A stretch of 64,000 bases of DNA from Rhytidiadelphus loreus (taxonomy: Eukaryota > Streptophyta > Bryopsida > Hypnales > Hylocomiaceae): contig OX344763.1 in the NCBI GenBank assembly GCA_947034895.1, forward strand, positions 29,697,025 to 29,761,024. Reading direction: 5' to 3'. This document shows, piece by piece, positions 22,932 through 36,900 of this stretch. The notes under the pieces are model-generated. The model ran no database searches and was not told the origin of the DNA. It saw nothing but the letters and a program-made list of their open reading frames with translations. The position numbers were made by a program, and so were the translations under genes. How positions within the stretch are numbered: position 1 is the stretch's first letter; the number at the start of each line of letters is the position of its first letter.

Positions 22932-25900
22932 TGAAGCGATACCATTTCTTCATAAACAAACAAAAATGCATTTCGAAGCAAGGAACGACATGTACTTCGA
23001 GTCATCTACTCCAAATTCATAACTGAAATGGAAATACACATGAAACACAAGATTTGCTTATAAACCCTCAAGAATTGTCCACAAGTACATGTAGTAGTAC
23101 TGCTTGTTATGTTCTCCTCTGCATACAGTGGTTAACTTTTATGAGCCGTCATGTGTTCATTGTACATTGAAAAGGACTGAACACAAAAAAAATAAAACCA
23201 CAACCAATGACTACTCTTTCTTCTTGCAATTCGTACGTAATGTATAGATACATGAGGTTCTAGAATACTAATTCAAAAGCCAACTTGTAACTATGACTAA
23301 TAAAAATGGGTAGAAGTATGTGGTCCACATACAGTTCTAAAACATGAAATTGTTGCGACAATTCCAACACTCCAAAATATTGGTTATGATGACAATATTA
23401 TATGGTCATTTACTACTGCTCAAACTTTACTTTGCCTGCACTCATGTCTACATGACTAGAATAGCAATGACATTCTATATGGTGTGCAATTTCTGTAGTT
23501 CTACCACTTTACATCAATTTCCTAATACCCAACAAAATGATGCATACAAAGAAGAAAAAACAGCAAACGTTTTGCGCTGAACATTCTCCTCTTCAACATG
23601 GCAAAAGTACCAGAGCAACAATGTATAGTATCCTGAAAGTACAAACTATTTTTTTGTTAGAGTTTTTCAATACCACTAACTCTGTAGGAACACACTTCAT
23701 TCACAAAGGAAAGGCATGTTGTCCATGGACATTGATAGTCTCCTTAATTATTTGGTAATTCCAGACATCGTGAACATGTTTATGCAACACTTTTTTAGGG
23801 GAATTAGTAGAGATTATAGAAGTTTAAACACCTCCATCTTTGTGGTCCTCCAATGAATGGAATACATGGAATACTATAAATTCCACGCGAAACAAATATC
23901 AGAAGGCACTCATTGGTCGCCCAACACCCGATTATCACTGTTGTCTAATACCTCGCTATTCAGTTTTGTTCTCACTCTTTCTGCATTTGCACTGTGCTAT
24001 ACATTGCTTACTTAAAATTTTCATTGGAAAACAAATTTCTAAATGTTGTCACTAATAGGGATACCAATCTTTCTTAAGCATTTCATTTATGCGGAATGAG
24101 TTCTATCTTCACATAAAACTATGGTATTCACTGTCCTTTTCCATACGTCTTATAACATACAGAACGTACGCTTCTACCTTGCACCTTTATTTCATTCATG
24201 TATTCTTTCGAGTTCAATTTATTTGGCAAATTCCCTATATATAACCACAACTATCTTTCGGAACAAGGATTGATTTCCTTTACATTACAACATTTGACAT
24301 TCAAAAATTACTACAGCATTCCGTGCTTCATATTAGACAATGTCATAGGGACGTTGAACTTTCTTACAACAGTCTTTAGAGAACCTACTTCTTTTCAAAA
24401 CGTTATCAAGATAGTTACTGAAATAAATGCAACATGCAGTATTGCATGACGATGTGCTTCATAGCGATAGAAGAATAGAACTTCTTCCAAACTCTGTGTA
24501 CCATAGACAACATGTGCCCCTCAGGACAACTACAAATTTTTTGGCAATCATCTATAAAGAGCTTCAACGTCTGCAACAAAACCCTCATCATGGCAGAAGT
24601 CCGAATGAGTGTTTCCTTACTACAGTACTGTAGCGCAAACGATATTCATGATTAGGTGGACATGTGCAACTACCCCTTCCAATTCATTCTTCAATTGCTA
24701 AATTCATTAGATCCCTTCACAAGTGCTAATTTCTGCGGGTGGATTTCTAAATAACTTTGGGAATCCTACATTTCTATATGCACATGGCCTTCGCTGAACA
24801 GAAAAGGTGCTTACCTGTGCTCTGTTTTCGGCGGAAGATTTGACACGACGTAATGGGAAGATGTTTGCCTAACGTTCATTCAGTGAACAACACCTCTCCT
24901 TGCTTTCATCGTCCGAACATGTACCTTCACTCTTTGCCCTTGCGTGAAACACGTCAACGTGAACAGAATTCCTTGATTACAAGGTCCAGTCCTCAGAGAT
25001 GCTGCAAATGCTTCTTTCTTGGTTTGATGCACTACTGTATGCTGATGCCACTAGTAGTCCACAATAAACAAGTTCTACCCATGCAACGCCCAAAGACTGG
25101 AATTGCTGAAGAATGCTTTAGATTTTCCCACGCAGAAACTTCCAAACTCTTCAGTCAGTATGGCGGCTGTATAATCGTCAAGCAACTTCAGAATGTCAGC
25201 CGCCTAATCCCTGCAGCAAAATACACGGACACTGAAGGAAGTTAAGTACTGTTCCACCGCCATGTCATTGGTAGAATTAGGTGGCTTTTGCCCTTGCGTA
25301 ATAGGAATAAGGCACGTTCTCCAAGGAGACTTTAATATTTGGCAGCGGAATTTACCTTTTTTGTCCACTGGAAACCTAATTTCAGCACACGACCAAAAAT
25401 ATCGTCAGCAACTGATAATTCCATTCCACTTGCTGCTTTTCTTATTGAATCTTTCCCTCTATACTGCTGCAGAAGGAGCGGCGATGGTGGGAGTCTTTAT
25501 TTCCTACAATGGCGTGCCGGCGACGCAATAAAAACATTAGAAACTCGCCATGTTCTCATACGCGACAATGACAAAGGCAACATCTAACACATGACGGTCA
25601 TAGGCTTCAACAAAGGAGGTGTTCCTAGTCTACCTACAAGCAATGCGGAAATGAGGACGCTTATAGTAAGGTGACCACGCTTTTGTCTGCTACGAATAGC
25701 ACTTGCTTCTCTCCACAATCAAGTATTACCTGTTACTGAGCTTCATATTCTATGACCTTCATCTTCTAATGCACGTCTGGAAATTCGTCGGGCATAGGCA
25801 CTTTGCAATTTGCATGTACCGAAGAAGTCATTATCAGATCACATCAATGACGTGAAGAAGTATTGCTTTGCCTGTCTGTGATGGAATGCGAAACATGGTC

Positions 25901-28458
25901 TGGACACTTGCTGCTGTTGAAGACTACTAGAAGCCAACTTACACTTTTGCATTGATTCGACTAGAACGGTGGAAATTACACTTCAGAGATAGGAGACTTA
26001 CATGTGCACACGACTGTTGCAGTATACACATATCAATCAAGTATGCATACTACCGTAGAACTCTGTCGACTTCATTTATGTCCGTTCATACACGAACTGT
26101 CCACACAAACTGTCCACTCCGATTAGATATGCTTGCAGGGAGTCTGTAGTCCTCAATCATTGTTGATAGTCTCCAATCATTAATACTCCCATCCCTCAGA
26201 AATAAGGCTTGCGTTGTTACTTGTTTTCCACGTTGTACCAAAGATCATGTATTGATTTCATTCAGATTTCATGTCCACATGCAATCTACAATCAATTAAA
26301 TCAGATTGCCTCACATCATTTACAATTACAGTGCCGCTCCCATTCACCTTGTTCTATTGCCTACTCTGCAAAAAGGGTGTGTCTACATGCTATCCTCTAA
26401 CAGCAGAAATCATGAAGCGGTAGACAAGTGTACATAATCGTAATGATGGTGTGGAAATATATCGTCCACCCAGTGAAACTGAGTAACGTTTTCTGTAATT
26501 CTATTGTCCACCGGAAGTGGCATTCTTCCAATCATTACTACAATCCTATCCTTGAAGGCCATGGAAACTACAAGGAAGGACAAGTGTAGGGCATGTTTTT
26601 CCCTCTCATCATTTTGGAGGGAAACATTGTGGAAGTGATGTAGATTTTGTTTCCCCGCTGTAGTAAGTTGTCATTGTTTGATCATTTCTTTTTTTCCCTT
26701 TTTGTTCATACATGTGCAGTGTTCGGACGGCTACTTTAATGTGCGAAGTAACTGATCATTGTATAGTGGAGTTGTGGAGGCGCTCACCTGCATAATATAC
26801 AGCGGCATTGCTCCCCGTCGGAACGCAAACATTGCAGAGCCCAGGTATGGCACTCATTCCCCGTACAAACTTCTTCTTTTCTGCTTCATATTTTATTCCA
26901 TTCTTTCGTATGTGCATGGCAATTTGATGAGACACATGCAAAGGGTTGAATAACACATTTGCAGGGGAGCATAGAAAGGGCGACATATAAGCAATCAGCG
27001 CTCTGCTTTTCTATTGTGCTAAGAATGCTCGTACGCAATGCAATGTAGTAGAAATCGCCATGTCCAACGTTGATGCTCTAAAACAATACTTGCTTTTCAA
27101 ATGCGCACAACAAAGGTAGACTCAAACTGTGCCCAACAATCATGTTTGTGCAATGAAAACGTTATAGTGATTAGGGTAGCGTTCCATTCAATGACAATAT
27201 TAATAGCCTTGTCATCCTCTTCTAATTTCATTTCAGAAGTCCGTGTTTGTGGAAAATCCGAAAATGTACACAGGAAATTTGACATTGAATGTGCTAGTCC
27301 TACAGGAATGAAGTCATTGACATTAGCATTCGAAAGTCGTTGTGAGCTGCAAATATTGAGCTGCAAAACATGAACGACTTGTACAAGTCGCAAGTGTACA
27401 TCGTGACACTAATTCCCACTGTACAGAAGTCCAATAGCCAAATTCATAATTGTTGTATGCACTCCTTATAGGTTTTCTAGAGTATGTACATCCACTACAG
27501 TGCATAAAAAGAACCTCACAAAATTGACATGAAGTCGTATTGCTCTAACATTTTCCATTGTGCTGATGGTATTGCAAGTGCATATGCAAAGCAATTTAAA
27601 CAGGTGAGCATGTGCGCACTTTCGCGCTCCACACGTGCAAGGATAAATTACTTGTTCATTATTTGATTAACAAAATTTCTGGATTTTGAAATGGCAGGTC
27701 CTTCTCACATCACAAGCTGCATCCAATTGAATGCCTAATTCGAATTGAAGGTGCTGCTGAAATTCTTTTTTAATTTGCCGAAGTACTTCATATCAGAGTC
27801 ACTGAAATTCAAGAACTGTTGTAGACAAGTAATGAAAGGTAAGGAACCTCCATTATTTGAATGACCCTACTTGGCAATACATTAGTCACTGTCAAAGTAT
27901 TGCATCCATGTACACTTGTATAAAGTGTACCATAGGTGAGGCACTTATTGGACGTCTTCTAAAATAGTTATAGTAGACAAGCATTTGAATACAATGCTTG
28001 TTGTCTGAAACTGTAAGTGTGGGAGACTTGTGCTGCTCTATGCTTTGCGGTCTTATTCATTTGGATAGGTTATAGTTCATTATGAAGTTCCCCCTATGAA
28101 ACTATACATCAACAAAAATGATGTGACGGCAATACAGAAAATGCCTTGTCCTGTGTCTTGACATTGTGTTGGTTTCTTTTGTGTATTCTAAATTGTAAAC
28201 TTCTGTTTTCGGAAGTGGGGTCGTCCAGATTTTGCTGTACAAATGAAATGTACGGAAGCCACAATGATACGAATTTAGTTTTCCTTCACCCATACGGGCT
28301 AGTACTGGCTATTTATTATGTTCACTTCTATACTTTGCTTACTTTGTGCTGCATTATGCTAACTATACATGGGAAGAAGACATTTCATATTTCAGGAGCA
28401 TCCCCAAAGTAAGGTTCACGGACCCAGAAGTACAGCTGTAAATCAGTGCTAGCAGAAA
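22932..28458. other. CACTA internal spacer, no supported gene
   Basis: About 5.5 kb with only short frames on both strands. None shows conserved motifs or convincing exon borders. Base composition is even and repeat-poor apart from short ACTTCAAG/TGTACA-type words. It may include untranslated or regulatory parts of the divergent transposon genes, or degraded captured DNA. Confidence 0.45.
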
Positions 28459-31400
28459 ATGAGGCCACAACGACTTGGACAAGCATACCACATTGAGAGG
28501 TCTATAGCTGCTCGATTGGGCATCGCTTCATACCCCTATGCTTGTGAAAAATGTCATGGTTTCAAAATACAGGAATTGGAAACAGTGGAAACTCACCATC
28601 GCAAGTATGGGCGCGACAGGATGCTGCAAGAACCACTTCTCGTAAGCATATATGACATTGATGATTACGTGATGCATTTCAATCACTTTCTTTAGTGAAC
28701 AGCATTGGCCTTGTACTTGAATAGTTGGCACTAGAGATGTATCTTTCAATGACTAGCCATACACTGCATTAGTTAGTAGTTCCTACATAGTGTTTACTTG
28801 TTTTTCAACTAGTAGTGCACCTATGCAGAATGGTAGGGACATACTGTTCGCTTTTTCCACTTTTCTGAATTCATTTACATTGAAGGTCATTCCTTTCCTA
28901 TTGACAGCACAATGTAGTTGGGCGGGATAATTTGTCGGAGGATGCATCTGGAGCAGACAACGAAGAGCAAGGCAACGTCGAAGACCACAGTGATGATGAA
29001 CAACAAGTTCACGACGAAGACGACAATCACGATGAACAAGAAGGTGACGACGAATACTTTGATGCAGCTGACTTTGACAATTTCGATGAGCCCACCCCAA
29101 ACACACAAGTGAACTTAGAAGACATGGCCCAAAATTACTTCGCGCGTGCAGATGAGATTCATCAGCTCTTCAGTGACGAAGAAGACACAACTCTTGATTT
29201 CGATGATTTGTCATCAGAGGAAGATGACACAGACCAAACAAATTTGATGGAGGAAATATTGCGTGAAGCAGCAGAGCCTCTATTTGAAGGCTCCAACAGT
29301 AGCAAACTACAATTCAATATAATATTGATGTCGTTGACCACTCTTTTCTCAGTTAGCCATCATTGCTTGGATGAGATTCTCACTTTCTTGAAGCATGATG
29401 TGCTTCCTCCAAACAATGCTTGCCCCCAAAACTCGTATGAAATGAAGTCGATGCTCATGAAACTTGGTTTGTCACACGACATTATCCACTGCTGTGAATG
29501 TGGGAAGACTCTGTACTGGAAGGATAAAGCAGGGTTGGACAGGTGTCCCGAATGTGGAAAGGGAAGGTATGTAGATGGATCTATTACAGTTCCAGTTCCA
29601 GTTTTAAGATTTTTTTCATTGATAAAGCGATTAAGGAGAATGTTCAGATGCCCGGAATTATCAAAACATATGACATGGCACTCAAAAAATCACTCGCAAG
29701 ATGGGAAGATGAGGTCTGTCGTGGACAGTGAGCAATGGCGCTTTATTGAAGATAAATTTCCGAGGTTCAGTAGTGCTGCTAGAAACCTTAGAATGGGATT
29801 GGCTTTGGATGGAGTAAATCCTTATGGTATTCAGAATTCAAAGCATTCCGTGTGGCCTGTCATGATGGTTTTCTACAACTTGCCTCCGTACCTCCTCACA
29901 AAGCGTTTCTTTATTTCTCTAACTATAATTATACCAGGGCCTAAGTCTCCGACTGAAGAGAACATAGATATCTACCTACAACCTCTTGTGCATGAACTGA
30001 AGAAGCTGTGGGTGGGTGTTCCAGCAGTGGACATGTCGGAACCAGTAGGTCCGACTCGGAATTTTAAGATGAGAGGCATGCTAATGTGGACCATTAACGA
30101 CTTTCCAGCGTATACTCTAATTTCTGGACAAAGTGGCAAAGGTATTGTAGGTTGCCCTATTTGTGGAGAAGGAACAGCAGGTGAATACTCTGCAGAGGCA
30201 TTGAAGACAATCTACCTTGGTCACCGGAGGTGGCTACACCAAAATCACCGGTGGAGGAGTGCGAGAGCAGCATTCAATGGACATGCAAACCATGAGTGTG
30301 CACCTCCTAGGCAATCTGGTCAGACAATTATACAACGTGGCGCATGGAGGGAGTCTTTTCTCCAGTGTGGAGGTCGTCACGGTTCAGAACATGACCCTGT
30401 CAAATGTACAGGTGTGAAGAGGGTTAGTATCCTCTTTCAACTTCCTTACTGGAAGGTAAGTATAAAAGTCCTGCGCAGACTCTCTTTCATTGCTGGAAGG
30501 TGTGATGTTCTAGAGCTTCAAAAAAAATTCCGAATTTTTGCAATGTCTGTAGAAGGGGACAAGTGCAGTGCAACTTGTCGAACAGTTTGATGTCTTCTGA
30601 ATGGTAGGGTACTTTAATTCAGTGTTGTACGATATGCGAAGAAGTCGTTTGAGTGCTATCATGTACTACAGTATTTGCAGCACATAGCATCATAGAATAT
30701 GTAAGGTCCCATAGAGGCTTTATGTCCTTTCATTCTTTGATAAGTTCATTTGGTTTGCTTTGGGTGTTTGCAGGATTTGCCAGTGAGGCATTTGCTTGAC
30801 CCTATGCATTGTGAAAAAAACTTGTGTGACAATTTAGTACGAACCCTATTTGGAGAAACTGATGGTGTGAAATCAAGGGAAGATATGCGGGCTCGTAGAA
30901 TAAGAAGGCATTTGCATTTGCAAGGGAATCCAGACGGACAAAGTTATTTCATGCCTGACGCTCCTTACGTTTTGACAAAAAAGGAGAGAGAGGAATTTCT
31001 AGCGACATTGAGCGACTTGAAGTTCCCTACTAACTATGTCGGCCCATTGAAGCAAAGAATCAAAGACGGAAGACTTAGTGGACTCAAAACACATGACTAC
31101 CACATTTTGTTGCAACAAGTTCTGCCAGTGTGCTTGAGGAACATTGGAAATCCAAGCGTCATCGGAGCCGTAATGCGAGTGAGCAGGTTGTTCAAGAGAA
31201 TTTGTTCAAAAGTGGTGGATTCTCATCAGAAGGTGCAAATGCTGGAAGATGTTGCAGAAACAATCTGTTTGTTGGAAAAGGAGTTGCCTCCGTCTATATT
31301 TGTAGTAATGATGCATTTGCCCATACATTTGGCAAAGGAATTGTTCATTTGTGGTCCAGTGCACACACGATGGATGTATCCATTCGAGAGATATATGAAG

Positions 31401-33929
31401 GGCTTAAAAGGGTTTGTCAACAACAAAGCAAAACCAGAAGGGAGCATGGCATATGGTTATTTGAGAGAAGAGTCCATAGGTTTCTTGAATGAATACCTGG
31501 CGGAGTATACACCAACGACGAAGAGGGCATGGGATGCTGATGAGGAACCAACTATGTACGATGAAGTTCTAGAAGGTGGAAAACGAGACCGCTTCATGTC
31601 TCAGCAATTTCGTAAACAAATCCATGGCTTCATCTTGGACAACAGTGAGCACTTGGATATCTATCGGAGGTGAACGTTTCATATCTTATGTACATGCCAT
31701 TATGAAAGAAAAATTAGTGGGTTCATGTTTTTATTTTCATAGCAAAGTATTCAAATAATTTAAAATGTACAGTTTTTTTCAAAGAAGCAGGAAGTTGAGA
31801 TACAAAATGTTGTTCATTTTCATTTACCATGAATGTCATGAGGTGATTATTCAAATTATGAAGATGTAAACCGAAGTCATATTGCAATCACTGAAGAAAA
31901 AAATTTGCTATGTCTTGAATGAAATGATAGAACTGAAGATGAAGACTGCTTGTGCATGCATGCATTGGTCCTGCGGAAATGCAAATTATTTTTGGGTTAT
32001 CACCTTTTCCAAAATAATGAAACTGAATAATAGATTTCTGTGGATGCCTTCTTTAGGATTTACAGTCAACTTTTTTCTCATATACTAACTTCTACAGCAG
32101 TCAAAATTTCGGCTTTCTTGGAAGCAACTACTGACATGAATTGCAGCTCTAATTAAATGTGTTTTAAATAATGAAATCTTTTGTTGTGTGACTATTCAAC
32201 TAATTTGTGCTTGAAGAATTAGTGTATGGTTTCTTTTAAAAGAAGTCAAAGGTTTTTTTAATAGAATTGTAAAAGGAATGCAGATAATTGAATCAAATTC
32301 CTAAAAACAATTTTAAAGGACAAGTCTTCTGATTTTAATGTTCCAATCAAATAATATCCATAAAGAATGGAGTAAATGAACTATGGGAACAACATGGATC
32401 CTAGTTAGTTCTAATGACTTACATACATGGATGCACTGAATTATATTTTCCTGCTGTCATAATTGAGGAAGTACCGTGGGAAAATTGTTCATTTATGAAT
32501 TTCAGTCCATCACAATTCTCAGTAGTTGGTACTGATGAGGTCTTGGCCAGAGGCTACCACTATCACATTTCGTGCACTGAATTCTGACGCAGTACAAATT
32601 TTTCTTCTATTGTGTAGGAGATATGAAGAAGCAGTGACAGATCGTACTGCCGATAGAGAGATTTTCCGACGTCAACAACGGCGACGGGGACGCCGACGCA
32701 CATTTGCTTATCCTATGGAGCTACAGAAATTACCTGAATTCTGTAATTGGATATTGGAAGAGGTCAGACGTGAGGAAGAATCCGGTGTGGTTGTGTCCCC
32801 AATGGTACTTGACACAGCAAGAGGACCTTTGGAAGTGGCTGCATCTTACAAGTCAATGTATGCTTTCGGAAACCATTTTCGGGTTCTCAGTTCTGAGCGT
32901 TCCTTAAAAACTATGGATAGTGGTGTGGCAACTATTTTTAAGCAAATGTGTAGAAATGGAATGCGTGATGTCAACCAAGTGGAGGCAGATGTGGAATACG
33001 TTGGTCACATAGAGGAAATATTGGAACTGAATTACAGACGTCATTGTGTAGTAGTGCTTGTATGTGACTTCGTGAAAGCGAACTACTGTGGAGAGAATGC
33101 GACAATGAAGAGAGATAAATGGGGGTTCACTTTAGCAAACTATGAAAGAAGACCTGGTATCATTTGCCGCGATAGCTTTGCATTCCCAAAACATTGTGAA
33201 CAGGTATTTTACTGTAACGCTACGGAGGCTCTAGGGTGGAAAGTAGTTTTAAGGAAAGAGGTGAGAGGGAGAAGAGTGTTGCCATGTAATGAAGAGGAAA
33301 CAGAACCAGAAATGTTTAGAATGGGTGAAGACCAAGACTTTGAAGGGTTGCGTCCACAAAGGGAATTCGGCGAAGGACCAGCGGAGGCAATCAACATAGG
33401 GCATGAGATCCTCATCGAAGAGGTATTTACAACAAGGAGACAGACTACCCATGGTCAACGAAGAGGCCGTGGAACTGTTTGGGGGGGCCGAGGATTGTCT
33501 GGTGAAGGCCGACCACTAGCAAGTTCTCTTGGGGTTGGTCGACGACCTGTGGGTCGAGGTAGAGCACCTGCAAGTCGAGGCAGAGCACGTCCAAGTCGTC
33601 CTTCTGTTGTTCGTCAATCAACTGCAGCCCCAAATGAAGTTGCTGATCAAAATCGAGGGGTAAGAATTACAGTACAAGGGAACAACGTTCCGGACTTGGA
33701 CACACATGACAAAGAATTCATGTTCGAAGAGGGCGCACAAACAGCTCAGAATTGTCGAGTTCGAGTAAGAGAGAATGATGGAGACAGGCAGAGAAGGAAT
33801 CGACAGCGCTTGGAAACGCTGAATGAAAGTGATATAGACAGAAATGACGATGGAGATAATGCTAGTGGCCCGCAAGTTTGTGGGATTACATTATATCCAT
33901 CAATGGATGAAGACGAAACTTCAACGTAG
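28459..33929 (+). CDS. CACTA transposase, TNP2 type (four exons)
   Basis: Exons 28459-28641, 28908-30455, 30774-31669 and 32618-33929 join in phase into 1,312 codons without a stop. All borders are GT..AG. Residues 1-61 hold a small Cys/His motif (CEKCHG..HH) typical of TNP2 N-termini. Residues 62-110 are extremely acidic. A zinc-ribbon-like CCECGKTLYW..CPECGKGRY lies near 248-275. The transposase_21 core follows: LALDGVNPYG near 360, MLMWTINDFPAYTLISGQ near 450, GCPICGE, and DLPVRHLLDPMHCEKNL at 578-594. A DUF4218-like block (SIFVVMMHLPIHLAKE, GPVHTRWMYPFERYMKGLK) spans about 750-830. A DUF4216-like block (EEILELNY..KWGFTLANYERRPG..FAFPKHCEQVFYC) spans about 1000-1080. An Arg/Gly-rich tail (GQRRGRGTVWGGRG) precedes an acidic end. 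The protein would cut and join CACTA termini in the nucleus. The start at 28459 is the first ATG of exon 1. Confidence 0.85.
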
Positions 33930-36900
33930 GTGACAACATCAGTTCAATGTTGATTTTGTTTAAGTATGCTTGTGCGTTCGAAATTACTAATATGCGATGA
34001 AGTCATTGAGTCCTGGACGACATGTCTTCGTGAAGAAGTACAATGCTTGCTTACCGGCCAGTATTTTTTAGGACAACAATGTACTGTCCTTGTGGGAAGT
34101 AGACAGTCATTGCAAGTGTAGACATGGGTTCAAATAATGGTTGAATGTGTTACAAGGAATTCAATGCTTCAAGTCACAGAAGTTCCATCATAGACTTTAG
34201 AATGCAGTCCATCATTTCTGGTGACGTGTTTCATGCAGGGAGGCTACCAGTACAGAGTCGTAGTTTCTGTAATAGCAACTGCTATAATTTACGTGAAAAC
34301 CGACGGACTTTCTGGAATTATACGTGGGAAGGGATCGCTTTGTTTATTCCAAGGTATGACATGGGTGTTTATTCCCATTTATGTTGAATGTCTTCAGAGA
34401 TTGACTTTGCTATTTGCATAGGAAAGAAACTAATGTTGGAATGAAGGTTCTAGAGATGTGGATGCTAATAGAGATCCATAGCGCCTAAACTGAGGTGCTC
34501 TTGCATGTTGTTTGCTGACACAATGTAGAATGGGTGGACAATCATTACAGTGTTTCTGTTCTTCTTCTTTCCTAGCATGGTAGAGTGAAGAACGTTATCA
34601 AGGCATGTCAGTTTCATTATTGTTAGAAAATTCTTGTATGCTTCAGTTTCCAGGTTTAGATTATTGCTAGAGAGTTCCTGCATGTTGCAGTTTCCACGTT
34701 TTGATTAATGTTACGCATGCAGTTTACATGGACCATTGTTGCAGAGAATCAATGTTGATGGAAACATTGATCGCGCGTGTAGAACTAGTAATGTCTGTAA
34801 ACATTTACTTTGCATACATGAGGGGGGAGAAGCTTCTATGGACAGGACTTCTGATGTAAAAGTAAGTGCTTTCATATTGTTTATTTTCTTGTACATATTG
34901 TCATTTTGATTAAGTTATTGTAGAGAACAACTTCGTACTTCTAATTTTATGTGCCTCTTCTTCTTAGTTTTGTTTTCTGAGAGACAAGTAGTTACAGATT
35001 ATGGCGTATGAGTTGCAAGAGACATTCTAAATCCATGTATGACTATTTGGTAAGAGGCAAGAAGTAGTTGTCATGCTCATATTAAGCATGCACTGTATGA
35101 TTCATTTCTGTGGACCAAAGTAAGGACGTTTCGTTCATTGATGAAACTTTGATTCTTATATGACTTCAGATTGTCGTTGTGCATTGCCGATACATATTGA
35201 ACAACATTTTTGAAATTCTCTTGAAATTATGTGCTTCTTTATATTTGTACATAAATGAATCCCATGTACAATCTGTTTATAGACGTCTCCAACCAACTTT
35301 GACGTAAGACTCATCTGCTGGAAGGTTGTTGTCGAAGTGTTCAGGAGTTCCTCATCAATGAAGTCACTGACATGCATGCAATGAGGGCAACAATCTTTAT
35401 CATCAGTTATGTATGTGACTCCTTTTTTTCCCCACTGTCGGCATACTAATGTTCTCTTCATTACAGGAGAAGCAGAAGGAGTGCGTTATCGGAAAACATT
35501 GACATTGCTTCTGTATTACCTGTGGTAATTCTTCACCAATTCTTCAGAAGTAGAATGTTACATTTACCTTGCGACGCTACATACTGAAAAGTACACTGTC
35601 TTATGCAATTCATGACATTTAATGAAGTAATTTTGATGTGGATCACAATTTTGAAGTCCTAACGTTAGCATGTTAGTATCTTATAGTTATTGTTGTACCT
35701 AGTGTCTTTTGTAGTATGTAATGAGAAGCCTAAGGTTGACACTGGAGGTTGTCAATTCTTGCATAGGTTATGGCTCATTATGCTAGCATTATTAGCATTT
35801 TTTCTGCCAATCCTCAGTAATCTTTCAAACTATTAATTCAGGTATAAAGCAAAGGAAGGATCTGTCTTATAGCATAGCGGAGCTCATGTACACAAAGAAG
35901 ACGTTCAACGGAATGATTCAAGTATTCCTAAAATAAAAAAAACCATCTTCTTTAGGTCCTTCACAATCATAGTTGCCAAGGTACGCTACTTTTCTGTACA
36001 AGATTGGAACTACATTAGAAGTTCAGGACATACTAGCCTACTTTACGTAGTTAATAATGTGAAGTAGTTCTAAACATCAAGAGTGGAAGCATATTTTTTT
36101 TTAAAACGAGAAAACACATGTGAAGGCAATGGTACATTGTTTGCAAACTAGAATTGTCAAACATCATGAAGACATGAAGGAAGCTGACTTCGCCTTGGAC
36201 AATGCTTCAGCACCCTCCAGAAATCCCATTACTTGTACATACAATGCACAAAGTGAGGATAACAAACTTCGTATGCAGACAATGTCAACACATGGTGCTC
36301 TGTGTTTGTGGACGCTATTGTAGTTCTCATTCCAATTTTCTGTCATCATGAGCGTCCTTTCTGGAGAGTCATCCATTTCAGTTCATTATACTGAGTACAT
36401 TTGACTTCCAATCACATACATTTTCCTTGCCCTACAATACTATAATGTGAAGCTTTCTCTCTTGAAATTGTAGTTGGGACTTTTTCTACTTCCGTCATCA
36501 TAATGTACGATGTAGTACGGTATTAGCAATTTCATGTCATCAACTTCTTTTCCTGAATTTAGTTTAGGAGAGTGCATTTCAAGGTCGTATGTATATGGCT
36601 GTATAGATGGTGATAATGAAGAAGTGTACTCTTCGTTGGTAGGCCACGTAACAAAGGAGACTTCTATACAAGCAATAGTTGCAGATGGACATGTACAACA
36701 AGAAATTGGAGACCGTCGTCATTTCTACTTGCATGTCGAAACTACTTCTACAACTAAGAAAGACTTGTATTTTCAGATGTTTCTATCGATGAGGACAACA
36801 TAACTGGAGTCGAAGACATTGTCAGCTAAAAAAATGAGCAATGAAGAGGATGACTACATCAAAAGCATTGAAATGGTAGGTTCATGGGCCAATTGCCAAG

